NCBI GenBank assembly: GCA_021828925.1
Contig: JAJZCT010000030.1
Span: forward strand, 1-13,143
Reading direction: 5' to 3'
Origin: Planctomycetota bacterium
Lineage (GTDB): Bacteria > Planctomycetota > Phycisphaerae > WQYP01
Length of the DNA stretch: 13,143 nucleotides
Every line of letters starts with the position of its first letter. The first letter of the stretch is position 1. The position numbers and the translations under genes were made by a program. The notes beneath the pieces were generated by a model, which saw only the letters and a list, made by a program, of their open reading frames with translations, was not told where the DNA came from and ran no database searches. Positions 1-8,600 of this stretch are shown one piece after another.

Positions 1-29
1 ACCAGATGTGCAATAAATACGCCCAGCAT
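1..29 (-). CDS. Possible 5' end of a gene leaving the left edge
   Basis: Only nine codons are visible, reading MLGVFIAHL, and the frame stays open to the window edge. The start is supported by a GGAG ribosome binding site at 35-38, five bases before the ATG, and by a promoter-like pair further upstream at 61-88. The residues are hydrophobic, as at the start of a membrane or exported protein, but nine residues do not allow an assignment. It would lie downstream of trpS on the same strand, with its own promoter. It may be a chance start codon. Confidence 0.3.
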
Positions 30-60
30 GTTGGCTCCAAGGCAACCCGTCAAAACATGT

Positions 61-88
61 ATCATAGCCCAAAAGCCGGAGTTCTCAA
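61..88 (-). promoter_or_regulatory. Sigma-70-like promoter for the left-edge gene
   Basis: Reading the minus strand, a -35 box TTGAGA (88-83) is followed after 16 bases by a -10 box TATGAT (66-61). Transcription would begin near position 54, leaving a leader of about 25 bases before the GGAG and ATG at 27-29. The match is good but rests on sequence alone. Confidence 0.4.
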
Positions 89-280
89 GTTCATGCGGCC
101 AGGCAAGCCGAAATCGGGCGCATGACAGATTTGCCGAAGTGCCGCATACTCATACGCCGGATGGCAACCCGCGGCCGTTTCCGCGAACGGGGGCTTGGAC
201 AACATTCACATCACATCCGTGGTCTACAACCATGCGCGGCCGGAATATGCGCGCCGGTGCGTACTTCAGCCTGGCACTGC

Positions 281-296
281 TTCTGATTTCCGGCGG
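281..296 (+). repeat. 16-bp exact direct repeat, copy 1 (copy 2 at 1546-1561)
   Basis: TTCTGATTTCCGGCGG occurs at 281-296 and again at 1546-1561, in the same orientation, just outside both ends of the trpS transcription unit. The flanks do not extend the match. An exact 16-mer is not expected often by chance in 13 kb, but no function is evident. Confidence 0.45.
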
Positions 297-310
297 GTCA
301 TCAATCAAAC

Positions 311-1417
311 TTACTGCAGCGTTCGGCGGGGCAGAAAATCCTGTTTTAATGCGATTTTCGCCAGCCGAAGTGTTTCCTCGGCAACCGCGTTGGCGCGGGC
401 GGTTCCGTCCCGCAGGATTTCCAGCAGTTCGGCGGGATCTTTTTCAAAAGTCATCCGCCGCTGACGCATGGGTTCAATCAGCGCCACCAGCACGTCCACC
501 AGCTTTTTTTTGCAATCCACATCACCGATGCCGCCGGTGCGGTATTTTTCCTCCGCTTCTTTAACCCAGTTCGTGTCCGGATTAAATGTTTCATGGAATA
601 TCCATAGCGGATTGTTTTCCACGCGGCCCGGATCGGTGGCTTTTTTCCGGTTCGGATCGGTATACATGGACCTGACTTTTTTGCGGATGGTATCCGGATC
701 GTCGCTGAGATAAATGGCGTTGTTGAGAGATTTGCTCATTTTGAGCAATTGTCCGTGCTCACCGGGACCGCCAATGCCGACCAGCCTTCGCACCCGGCCC
801 AGGCGCGGTTCAATAACTGGAAACAATCCGCCGGCCTGAACATACTGTTCGTCCGGCGTCTGCGGATCAACGCCGCAGTACATTTGATCAAACCGCCGGG
901 CCACTTCGCGTGTCAATTCCAGGTGTGCCAACTGGTCTTCACCCACCGGCACCAGCGCCGGGCGAAACGCCAGAATGTCGGCAATCTGCCCGATGGGATA
1001 CAGCAGAAAGCCGAAGCTGTAGCTGTCCCCGAGATTTTTATCGCGAATTTCGTCCTTGATTGTGGGGTTGCGCATAAGCCGGGAAAATGGAACCAGCATG
1101 CTGAAGAAAAAGGTCAGCTCGGCGATGGCGGGAATTTCCGATTGCACAAAAATGGTGCTTTTTTTTGGATCAATTCCCGCCGCGAGATAATCCGCCGCAA
1201 TATCCAGAACACTCTGCCGGATGTCCGCCGGCTGTTCGGCGCGCGTGGTGAAGGCGTGCGCATTGGCAATAATGAAATAGCAATCAAATTGATCCTGCAG
1301 TTGCACCCGGTTTTCCAGTGATCCGACAAAATGGCCAAGGTGCAGGCGTCCGGTGGGAGTATCACCGGTAAGAATACGGGTTTTGGCGGCATGGGTTGAC
1401 GGCACTGGCTTTTCCAT
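311..1417 (-). CDS. trpS: Tryptophanyl-tRNA synthetase (TrpS)
   Basis: Class I aminoacyl-tRNA synthetase that joins tryptophan to tRNA-Trp using ATP in the cytoplasm; an essential housekeeping enzyme. The 368-residue product shows the class I nucleotide-binding signature as TGRLHLGH (residues 22-29) and an intact KMSKS loop (226-230). It also has the TrpS-typical stretch YPIGQIADIL followed by PVGEDQLAHLELTR (140-170). Bacterial TrpS is usually about 325-350 residues; this one is slightly longer, with a short basic N-terminal extension. The ATG at 1417 has a GGAG ribosome binding site five bases upstream and a promoter just beyond. It stands alone, with no partner gene nearby, next to but outside the integrative element. 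The reading frame shows no sign of damage. Confidence 0.97.
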   Translation of the reverse strand: MEKPVPSTHAAKTRILTGDTPTGRLHLGHFVGSLENRVQLQDQFDCYFIIANAHAFTTRAEQPADIRQSVLDIAADYLAAGIDPKKSTIFVQSEIPAIAELTFFFSMLVPFSRLMRNPTIKDEIRDKNLGDSYSFGFLLYPIGQIADILAFRPALVPVGEDQLAHLELTREVARRFDQMYCGVDPQTPDEQYVQAGGLFPVIEPRLGRVRRLVGIGGPGEHGQLLKMSKSLNNAIYLSDDPDTIRKKVRSMYTDPNRKKATDPGRVENNPLWIFHETFNPDTNWVKEAEEKYRTGGIGDVDCKKKLVDVLVALIEPMRQRRMTFEKDPAELLEILRDGTARANAVAEETLRLAKIALKQDFLPRRTLQ

Positions 1418-1444
1418 GAATGCTCCAAATTATTACGCGGAAGC

Positions 1445-1472
1445 ATTATGCGCTCCGCCACCTGATTGTAAA
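1445..1472 (-). promoter_or_regulatory. Promoter of trpS
   Basis: On the minus strand a TTTACA box (1472-1467) and a CATAAT box (1450-1445) are separated by 16 bases. The transcript would start near 1438 and carry a short leader with GGAG before the trpS ATG. A small CTGGC-TCC-GCCAG hairpin at 1476-1488 lies directly upstream of the -35 box. The leader is too short for a T-box riboswitch. Confidence 0.45.
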
Positions 1473-1537
1473 CCCCTGGCTCCGCCAGCCTGCCGTTAAT
1501 CATCTGTGCCATTCACGTTGACATGATGCGTGTACCA

Positions 1538-3040
<1,503 letters not shown>

Positions 3041-3042
3041 CG

Positions 3043-3243
3043 TCAATGAACCTCCTGAACTGGAATGGTATTGGTCTCAAGGTAATTATCCAACTGCGTA
3101 CGCCGATACTTTACCCGATGGCCGTCCTGAATGTACGCTATCTTCCCCTGTTTCCGCAGGGAGTAAAGCCGCCGCTGCGACATGTGCAGAATTTTCGCCG
3201 CCTGCTGCTCCGTGAACAGTTCCCCGGCGTTCTGGTCAATCAT
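3043..3243 (-). CDS. Small HTH excisionase-like DNA-binding protein
   Basis: A 66-residue protein consisting almost entirely of one MerR/excisionase-type helix-turn-helix domain. FTEQQAAKIL and RRLYSLRKQG form the first helices, KIAYIQDG looks like a wing, and a C-terminal RRTQLDNYLE helix follows. Proteins of this size and fold next to tyrosine recombinases act as recombination directionality factors or local regulators. Here it would bend the attachment-site DNA and bias the integrase toward excision; that is inferred from position. Its ATG overlaps the stop of the upstream regulator (ATGA), with AAGGAGG (3249-3255) five bases away, and its own stop lies two bases before the integrase ATG. 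All three are probably one transcript with coupled translation. Confidence 0.85.
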   Translation of the reverse strand: MIDQNAGELFTEQQAAKILHMSQRRLYSLRKQGKIAYIQDGHRVKYRRTQLDNYLETNTIPVQEVH

Positions 3244-3686
3244 TTGGTCCTCCTTGAATCCCTGACGCTTTTGGGCTTGGGTAACCCAAATTCCTTAAAC
3301 CAGTCGTAACGGCATTTTGCGTGCAATTCCGCATCCGCCCACAGCTGCTTAACATCCCTGAACGACACAAACGAGGCTTCCGGCCAGATAATCGGCTTTT
3401 CTGAACCGGGACTCAGGTACTTGTCCACCACCGCCATGAGTTTCAGCCAGAATGGATCATCATTGCCAACCGGTATGCCCTCCACTTCCGGAGGTTTCGG
3501 GAAATACACCGCGTGGAGGTGCCCGCGCGACACCAACCGCGATATGGCCATACGGCTGATATTCAGTATCCGCGCCGCCTGGGCCTGTGTAACCAACCCA
3601 TCCGGATATTGTCTGATCGCCGTCTCGTACCAGACCATCAGGGCGGTACCCTTGTCCTCTTCAGTTGGCATGGCGATATCTTTCAC
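3240..3686 (-). CDS. HTH regulator heading the excisionase-integrase operon
   Basis: A 148-residue protein from the GTG at 3686. Near residues 31-63 there is a clear helix-turn-helix (LVTQAQAARILN, then SRMAISRLVSRGHLHAVYF). This is followed by a more variable C-terminal half rich in aromatic and charged residues (DPFWLKLMAVVD, FVSFRDVKQLW), perhaps for dimerisation or partner contact. I do not recognise a named family beyond the HTH. The GTG is chosen because AGGAG (3695-3699) lies eight bases upstream and because the in-frame ATG at 3719 sits immediately after the predicted -10 box, upstream of the expected transcript start. An internal ATG at 3671 is also possible. The likely role is control of its own promoter, and hence of the operon, through the palindrome at 3756-3771. 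Confidence 0.8.
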   Translation of the reverse strand: MKDIAMPTEEDKGTALMVWYETAIRQYPDGLVTQAQAARILNISRMAISRLVSRGHLHAVYFPKPPEVEGIPVGNDDPFWLKLMAVVDKYLSPGSEKPIIWPEASFVSFRDVKQLWADAELHAKCRYDWFKEFGLPKPKSVRDSRRTK

Positions 3687-3719
3687 AAGTGTTTCTCCTA
3701 ACGAACCAACATCAAGCAT

Positions 3720-3748
3720 ATAATAAACGCCACTCCATCATAAGTCAA
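3720..3748 (-). promoter_or_regulatory. Promoter of the regulator-xis-integrase operon
   Basis: Reading the minus strand, TTGACT (3748-3743), an exact 17-base spacer and TATTAT (3725-3720) make a near-consensus sigma-70 promoter, the best in the window. Transcription should start near 3712, about 25 bases before the GTG start of the regulator. Being this strong, the promoter probably needs a repressor, in keeping with the adjacent palindrome. Confidence 0.7.
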
Positions 3749-3755
3749 ACGTAAA

Positions 3756-3771
3756 TGTTACATATGTAACA
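3756..3771. promoter_or_regulatory. Perfect 16-bp palindrome, probable operator
   Basis: TGTTACATATGTAACA is a perfect palindrome seven bases upstream of the -35 box of the operon promoter, centred about 51 bases before the expected transcript start. It suits a dimeric HTH protein; the regulator encoded just downstream is the obvious candidate. Its position upstream of the -35 would allow activation or looping repression rather than simple blocking. Confidence 0.65.
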
Positions 3772-3783
3772 ACCCCACGATAG

Positions 3784-4000
3784 ATTCTAACGGTGCCAAT
3801 GGGAATCCCTGCCATTGCGGGTAGGCTCTTGGCCGATGTGCCCTCGCCCACCCCAATCCTCGGTCGCTTCCTGCGTCACGCCGATATCTTGCCCATCACC
3901 GGGCGGAGCCTATCGCCTCAAGGAGCGGGCCGCCAAAGACGCCCAACCAGGGAGCGCCCCGACAAAACAGACAAAAGGGGGGGAAAAAAGTCTTGTCGAC
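3784..4000 (+). pseudogene. Frameshifted C-terminal remnant of IS21-type IstB ATPase
   Basis: In frame from 3784, the translation includes ILGRFLRHADILPITGRS, which resembles the last part of IstB-like transposition helper ATPases (in typical members ..AILDRLLHHAEVI.I.G.SYRL.). The family pattern continues as YRLKERAAKDA only after a shift to the next frame at 3911, consistent with one extra base at 3910. A TAG at 3781 closes the frame upstream and nothing of the ATPase core or of IstA is present, so this is a broken tail. The family call rests on my recollection of the IstB C-terminus and is moderately sure. Confidence 0.5.
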
Positions 4001-4024
4001 CGCCCCAAATTCGAGGTATGCAGG

Positions 4025-4041
4025 AGCCAGCTTTGCTGGCT
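4025..4041 (+). other. Short perfect hairpin, weak terminator-like
   Basis: AGCCAGC-TTT-GCTGGCT forms a perfect seven-pair stem with a three-base loop, followed on the plus strand by GGTTTTG. The T-tract is too short and interrupted for a convincing terminator. It lies between the IstB and TnpA remnants and may belong to one of those elements. Confidence 0.35.
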
Positions 4042-4076
4042 GGTTTTGAGCGCCCGTTGACACCGTTTCTACAGAC

Positions 4077-4307
4077 CTACCGGGCTAAATACCCCACCGG
4101 CACAAATACCGCCGGTTCCGCCGTACGCTCAGGTGGCAAAGACAGTCTGCGCTTCCAACGCGAGAAGGCTTTGTCACTGAGGCCCTCCCGCCTACAGAAA
4201 GCCGCCATGGTCAGTCCACTTTCACGCTGCAACGCCAACGCCAGAGACCAAAACTCCCGCCCTTCGCGCAGGGGATCCGATGAATGACCGCTACGTTTTA
4301 TCGCCAT
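4077..4307 (-). CDS. tnpA: IS66-type TnpA accessory protein, probably truncated
   Basis: A 76-residue protein resembling the TnpA (OrfA) helix-turn-helix protein of IS66 elements. It has a segment of the form W..L.L..ESGLTMAAFCRREGLSDKAFSRWKR (about residues 20-53), followed by the PAVFVPV motif that usually opens a longer C-terminal part. It then stops after VGYLAR, so it is shorter than the roughly 100-130 residues usual for the family. The ATG at 4307 has AAGGAG seven bases upstream (4315-4320). The frame stays open upstream to 4655, but that extension has no family resemblance. No TnpB or TnpC follows downstream, so the element cannot move by itself. Confidence 0.7.
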   Translation of the reverse strand: MAIKRSGHSSDPLREGREFWSLALALQRESGLTMAAFCRREGLSDKAFSRWKRRLSLPPERTAEPAVFVPVGYLAR

Positions 4308-4361
4308 CGCTTTTCTCCTTTTGCTTGCGACGGCAACAGACTCCCATATCCCTTTACCTAA

Positions 4362-4592
4362 TTGAAGGCGTGGTTTAAAAGACAGACACATTATCGCCGC
4401 GTGATGCGGCATCGCTTCGCGCACTCTCGACATCGAAAACCATACGGTCAACGCTGGCAGGTTGAAACGGTCAACAGCATGGCCAAACGCAATTTGGGAG
4501 CCGCCTGCCGAGCCAAGGCTGCGCGTGGACGAAAAAAAGACCTGCTGTTGCGTGTGCTTACCCACGATCTTATGATCGTGGCCATGTTTTGA
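4362..4592 (+). pseudogene. C-terminal fragment of an IS4-type DDE transposase
   Basis: The last 76 codons of a DDE transposase. The fragment carries the complete IS4-family signature Y-(2)-R-(3)-E-(6)-K (Y28, R31, E35, K42 within the fragment, around YGQRWQVETVNSM). It continues with KRNLGAACRAK and LLLRVLTHDLMIV, as at the end of IS4/IS5-like enzymes. The glutamate is the last residue of the catalytic triad; the two aspartates and about 250 upstream residues are missing. A TAA directly precedes the first codon and the TTG start has no ribosome binding site, so it is a dead remnant. Its junction with the upstream region of the IS66 TnpA lies at about 4361. Confidence 0.8.
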
Positions 4593-4654
4593 GGGTTGAG
4601 ACAGAGCAGTTCCGACCCCGTTTCGCTCCTCCGGTCGGGCCACTTCAACGGCCA

Positions 4655-5428
4655 CTAATTATCCATTTTCGTTTCCAATTGGCCCACTTTTTCCACAATT
4701 CTGTCGGCAAAAACCTCAATCGGTGGCATGATCCAAAGGGCGGCCCAACCCATCCAGAGCACGGCGACTGATGCAAAGGTCAGGGCGGCGAAAGCGTCGC
4801 CCTTGAGGCCGATGGTGACTGCCACTACGCCCGGCATCAGGTGCCAATTCCAGCATCGAAGGGCGTGCAGGCGGACGCACGCCGGAGTGGTGGAAGCGTC
4901 GAGCTTCCCGTCGGTGCCCACTGGTGGCCACAGGCGAGCTTGCCCTCCCGATACCGTGCCGGCAATGACACACTGGTCACCGCTCAAAATATAGACTGCG
5001 AGCACCGGCCGGATCTTGGGAAATTCCGCCGCACAGGATCGAACGATCTCAATGGCGTTCGCAACAGTGCAGTTCAGCTCGATTTGCCGCCAGCGCCGCC
5101 TCCATGAAATGGTTGGTGCGCACAAGTAAGAGGGAAGAGCGGGGTTATCCTCGTCTATGCCTTCTCGCCCAAATTCCGCAGCATTTCGTGCGTGCTGGCG
5201 GATCGTAATTCGATCAAGCCGTTTCGCATTGTAATTTTGGGCTGCCCTAATAACTATTCCGGTTAGAAGGAAGGCTAGGAAAGTCACCATACCCGCGATG
5301 TATGCCGACGAAATAAACACTAAAAGGAATATCCAAACGGCAAATGCGATGCCGCCAAGGCCAAAGGCCACCCTATCGGCTCTTGGATCCGACATGATCT
5401 TAAATAACAAGTAAAATGTCCTGCGCAT
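4655..5428 (-). CDS. Membrane protein downstream of the Rhs gene; possible immunity protein
   Basis: I do not recognise the family. From the ATG at 5428 the product has 257 residues. Two adjacent hydrophobic segments lie at about 20-40 and 41-61. A soluble region of about 130 residues follows, with an arginine-rich patch (WRRRWRQ) and several cysteines. A further hydrophobic stretch at about 197-235 (VVAVTIGL, then LTFASVAVLWMGWAALWIM) precedes a charged C-terminal helix. No signal peptide is evident. This ATG has AAGG six bases upstream and lies 14 bases after the Rhs stop; an ATG at 5446 overlapping that stop and one at 5395 are alternatives. The tight spacing implies co-transcription with the Rhs gene. 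Genes at this position commonly encode the antidote to the Rhs tip, and a membrane protein would suit a membrane-acting tip, but this is inference. Confidence 0.75.
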   Translation of the reverse strand: MRRTFYLLFKIMSDPRADRVAFGLGGIAFAVWIFLLVFISSAYIAGMVTFLAFLLTGIVIRAAQNYNAKRLDRITIRQHARNAAEFGREGIDEDNPALPSYLCAPTISWRRRWRQIELNCTVANAIEIVRSCAAEFPKIRPVLAVYILSGDQCVIAGTVSGGQARLWPPVGTDGKLDASTTPACVRLHALRCWNWHLMPGVVAVTIGLKGDAFAALTFASVAVLWMGWAALWIMPPIEVFADRIVEKVGQLETKMDN

Positions 5429-5442
5429 AGATAACCTTACCG

Positions 5443-5670
5443 TCATTGGCAGCCGCACGAAGGTGCCCCCAGGGGGGCCAAGCCAATACCAATGCCTACA
5501 AGGCTGATGATAATCCCTGCTGGCGGAATAACGATCCCGACGCCGACCCCAATAACGCCGATAACACCGCCAGCAATGGTCAGGTCATTCCCAAGACATG
5601 TATGCCACGGCGGCACCGGATGGATTTTCTGCCACTGCGAATAGGGTATTCCACCGTACGGGGTCCCTGT
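5443..5670 (-). other. Variable C-terminal tip of the Rhs protein (glycine-rich hydrophobic hairpin)
   Basis: The 75 residues after the conserved DPWG are where Rhs proteins carry their exchangeable effector. Here residues 2517-2555 form two hydrophobic, glycine-spaced segments (TIAGGVIGVIGVGVGIVI and IIISLVGIGIGLAPLG) joined by a PPAG turn. A Cys lies before (2511) and a Cys-Gly-Cys after (2558-2560). This resembles a membrane-inserting glycine-zipper hairpin rather than an enzyme. It could be a pore-forming tip or simply a membrane anchor. No nuclease or deaminase motif is visible. Confidence 0.6.
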
Positions 5671-8600
5671 CCCCCACGGATCCACATTCCCCACCGGATT
5701 GCTCATCACAAATTGATACGTGTTGGCCCCGTTGATGTAACCTGCCGGGTCCTGACTGATCCACCGGCCAAGGGATGGCGAATAGTTTCTGTTGCGGGCG
5801 TAATATAATCCTGTCACCGGGTCGAGCGCCATGCCTTGATAGAGATTATCTACGGCGGGTTGCGTGCCTGCTGGTGGCGTGGACCAATCGGCATTTAATA
5901 CGGTGATGGTGCCGTACGGGCTATATACATATCTTTGCGTGACGTCCCATGTGCCGGTGGTGCTGTTGTAGCCCACAGTGGCCGTGGTATTCCAATTGGC
6001 GTCCTGCAGGAAATACAGCCGCGAGTTCGGCTGAATCACCCCTGCGGAATATGTATCCTGCAGCACAACGGCGTTGATATACGCCGCAGACCGGACTGTT
6101 TGCGATGTCACGTTGCTGCTGGCTGTGCCATCGGTGCGAGTCTCAATAGCCTGCCACGACGAATCGTAATAAATATAGTTGACGGTCCCGGCGGCGATGG
6201 TGTTGCCGCCTTGCGGATAGGTTTCCGTGATACGGTACCCCATCGCATTATACGTGTATTGAGCGATCACCTGCCCGGCGGAATCCTTCACGGCGACGAG
6301 TTGATTCCACGCATTGTATGTATACGTGTTGCCGACCTGATCCGTGGTCATATTTCCATTGGCGTCGTACGTCGGTGTGGTTTGGCCACTGATGCTGGTA
6401 ATCTGATTTTGCGCATTGGCGGTCTCGGTTTGGGTTGAACCCTGATTCGTGAACGACGACCAATTGCCCTGGCTGTCGAGGTTCCACGATTGGTAGGCCG
6501 ACCCGCCCTGTGTGCTGCTTGCCAGGCGGTTAAGCTGGTCATAGGTGAACGTTTGCGAATAGGCCGAGTCAAGCGTGTTATTCTTAGCCGTCACGTTTCC
6601 ATTTGCATCATAGCTGTAGGTGTAACCGTCCACCGTTACGCCGCTGGAATTCACCCAGTTCTGATTAACGACGCGGCCGAACTGGTCGAGGCCCACGTAT
6701 TGGTCCCCACCGGCACCAATGCTGCCGCTGGAACCGAGGTAGGTTAAGTTGATGCCCGTCTGCGGATGATTGCGCTGCACGATGGTGCTTAAGCCCAGAT
6801 AACTGTATTGTTCCAGCACCTGCCCGACACCACCGGAGTTGGCACCGTCGCTGATGGAATCCAACCGGCCGATGGCATTATCCAGCGCGCTGTTCAGGTT
6901 GGTGCCTGAATAGTTATAGTCGATCGTGCGTCCATTGGGGTAAACCATGCTGGTAATCCTTGAACCGTTGGCTGGACTGGAATAAGTATACTCCACCACC
7001 GGCGTGGTGGAAATATCCACCGCCCCGGTGACAGCCTGATACTGGAATGCCAACTGGCCCAGACCGTTATAGATGTTTTCCACCTGATTGACGATCTGCG
7101 TGCCCGCAGTGTCGGCGTAACTGGTGTAAAGATACGCCAAGCCCTGAGCATTGTAAGCGGTATCAATTCTTCTCACGCCGCCATCCACGCCCGCACCGAG
7201 CGTGGTAACGGTGTCGCTGATTTTGCGCCCAGCGGTGTCGTAGGTGTATTGATGAACGTTGCCATTGCGGTCGGTGCTCTGGATCACCTGACCCAAAGCA
7301 GAATAGGCAGTGGAAACAGTATCCGCAGTACCGGCAACAGCGGGATAGACGGTCTGGTAGAGCAGGTCGTTGCTGGTGATATTGCTGCCGGTGGCGGCGC
7401 TTACGCCGTAGATGTAGGTTGTGGTCTGGTTGCCGGTGGATGGGTCTTCGGCGGTCATACTGGTCTGGTCGCCGAGGCCGTCATATGTGTACAGTGTGGT
7501 CTGGTTCTGGTCGTTGGTGGGGTTACCACTGTTGACGGAGGGATCATACGCGGCGATGGTTTGTGTGGTTTCACCAAGGTTATTGTAATAACTGGCTGAT
7601 ACAATGCCGTTGGGATCGGTGGTTTCATACACTTCCCCGGCCGAATTGTAACTTGTAAGCGTAATCAGATCGCCCGCGAAGTTGGAATCAGTCACCGAAG
7701 TCGGCGCATCAGCCGGCCTGGCCCAGGGCGTGGCCGCTCCACCGGCTCCGGTTGGATTGGTCCCCGCATTGACTGTGGCAATCTGCCGGTCGGCAGCGTC
7801 ATAATAAGTGGCGGAATAATAGATTCTGGCACCGAGGCTGCTGTCGGTATTGCTTGCGGGCGTGACCGTCAGGCTGCCGTCGCTGTTAACCGTATCGGTA
7901 AACAATGCACCTTCGGCGGCACTGCCGAGAATTGGATCGGTGTTGAAGCGTTGAGCATGAACAGTTTCGATAAGATTGCCGTCGCCGTCATAACCGTAGG
8001 CGGTTTGATTGATGACCACATCGTTGGATACCGAGCCGGCGGCGGCATAGGTCAGTACCACCGACCCGCCGTTGTTGACCGCACCACCGTCGGTGGTGAA
8101 GGTATCGACGAGTTCATTGACGCCATTGTATACGTTCTTTGTGACCAGCCCGGTTGGGGCTACAGTCTCGATGACGTTCCCTCTTGGGCCGTAGAAGGTG
8201 TACGAGGTTAAGGCGGTTGCCGAAATGGTTCCGGTGGTGGGATCAACGCTGTAGGTCTGGTCTTCGTAATCGCGATTTTGGGAATCGTATTGACTGGTGG
8301 TGTAACCGACGAGTCCCGCAAGCACCGCACCGGGCGCGGCACTGGCCGCGGCGGCAATGGCGTTGGCGATGGTGGTGGCGGCACCGTTGAAGTTAAGTGT
8401 CGCCAGCGTATTGCCGAGGTTATCCAGTGAGTAGACGGTAATGCCGGGGTAGGCGTCATTGGCACTGGTAACAACCGCCCCGGAACCGTTCAGAGTCAGG
8501 CCCGTTTCTGTGGCGACCAGGCGATCCTCAAAATCGTAGCTCAGCAGACTGACCTGCTGAGTGCTGGCGGTGTTGCCATCGGGATACTCGATTACTTCAG

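Noticed and set aside
28..564. Plus-strand open frame of 178 codons at the left end
   Set aside because: It overlaps the 3' end of trpS in antisense, lacks a ribosome binding site and has no domain-like sequence.
4612..4638. CCGACC...GGTCGG inverted repeat as a terminator for the membrane-protein gene
   Set aside because: The loop is 15 bases and no T-run follows on either strand.
4308..4655. Upstream extension of the IS66 TnpA frame to 192 residues
   Set aside because: The extra N-terminal part lies antisense to the IS4 transposase remnant and shows no family resemblance. The ATG at 4307 has a good AAGGAG site.
5741..5757. CCTGCCGGG match to the tRNA-Arg 3' end, considered as attR
   Set aside because: Only about nine bases match, and they encode the conserved DPAG of the Rhs core, so the likeness is coincidental.
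8300..8380. Ala-rich hydrophobic stretch within the Rhs shell (IANAIAAAASAAPGAVLAGL) as a transmembrane helix
   Set aside because: It is flanked by ordinary YD-repeat sequence and is alanine-rich rather than strongly hydrophobic; more likely a loop or helix within the shell.
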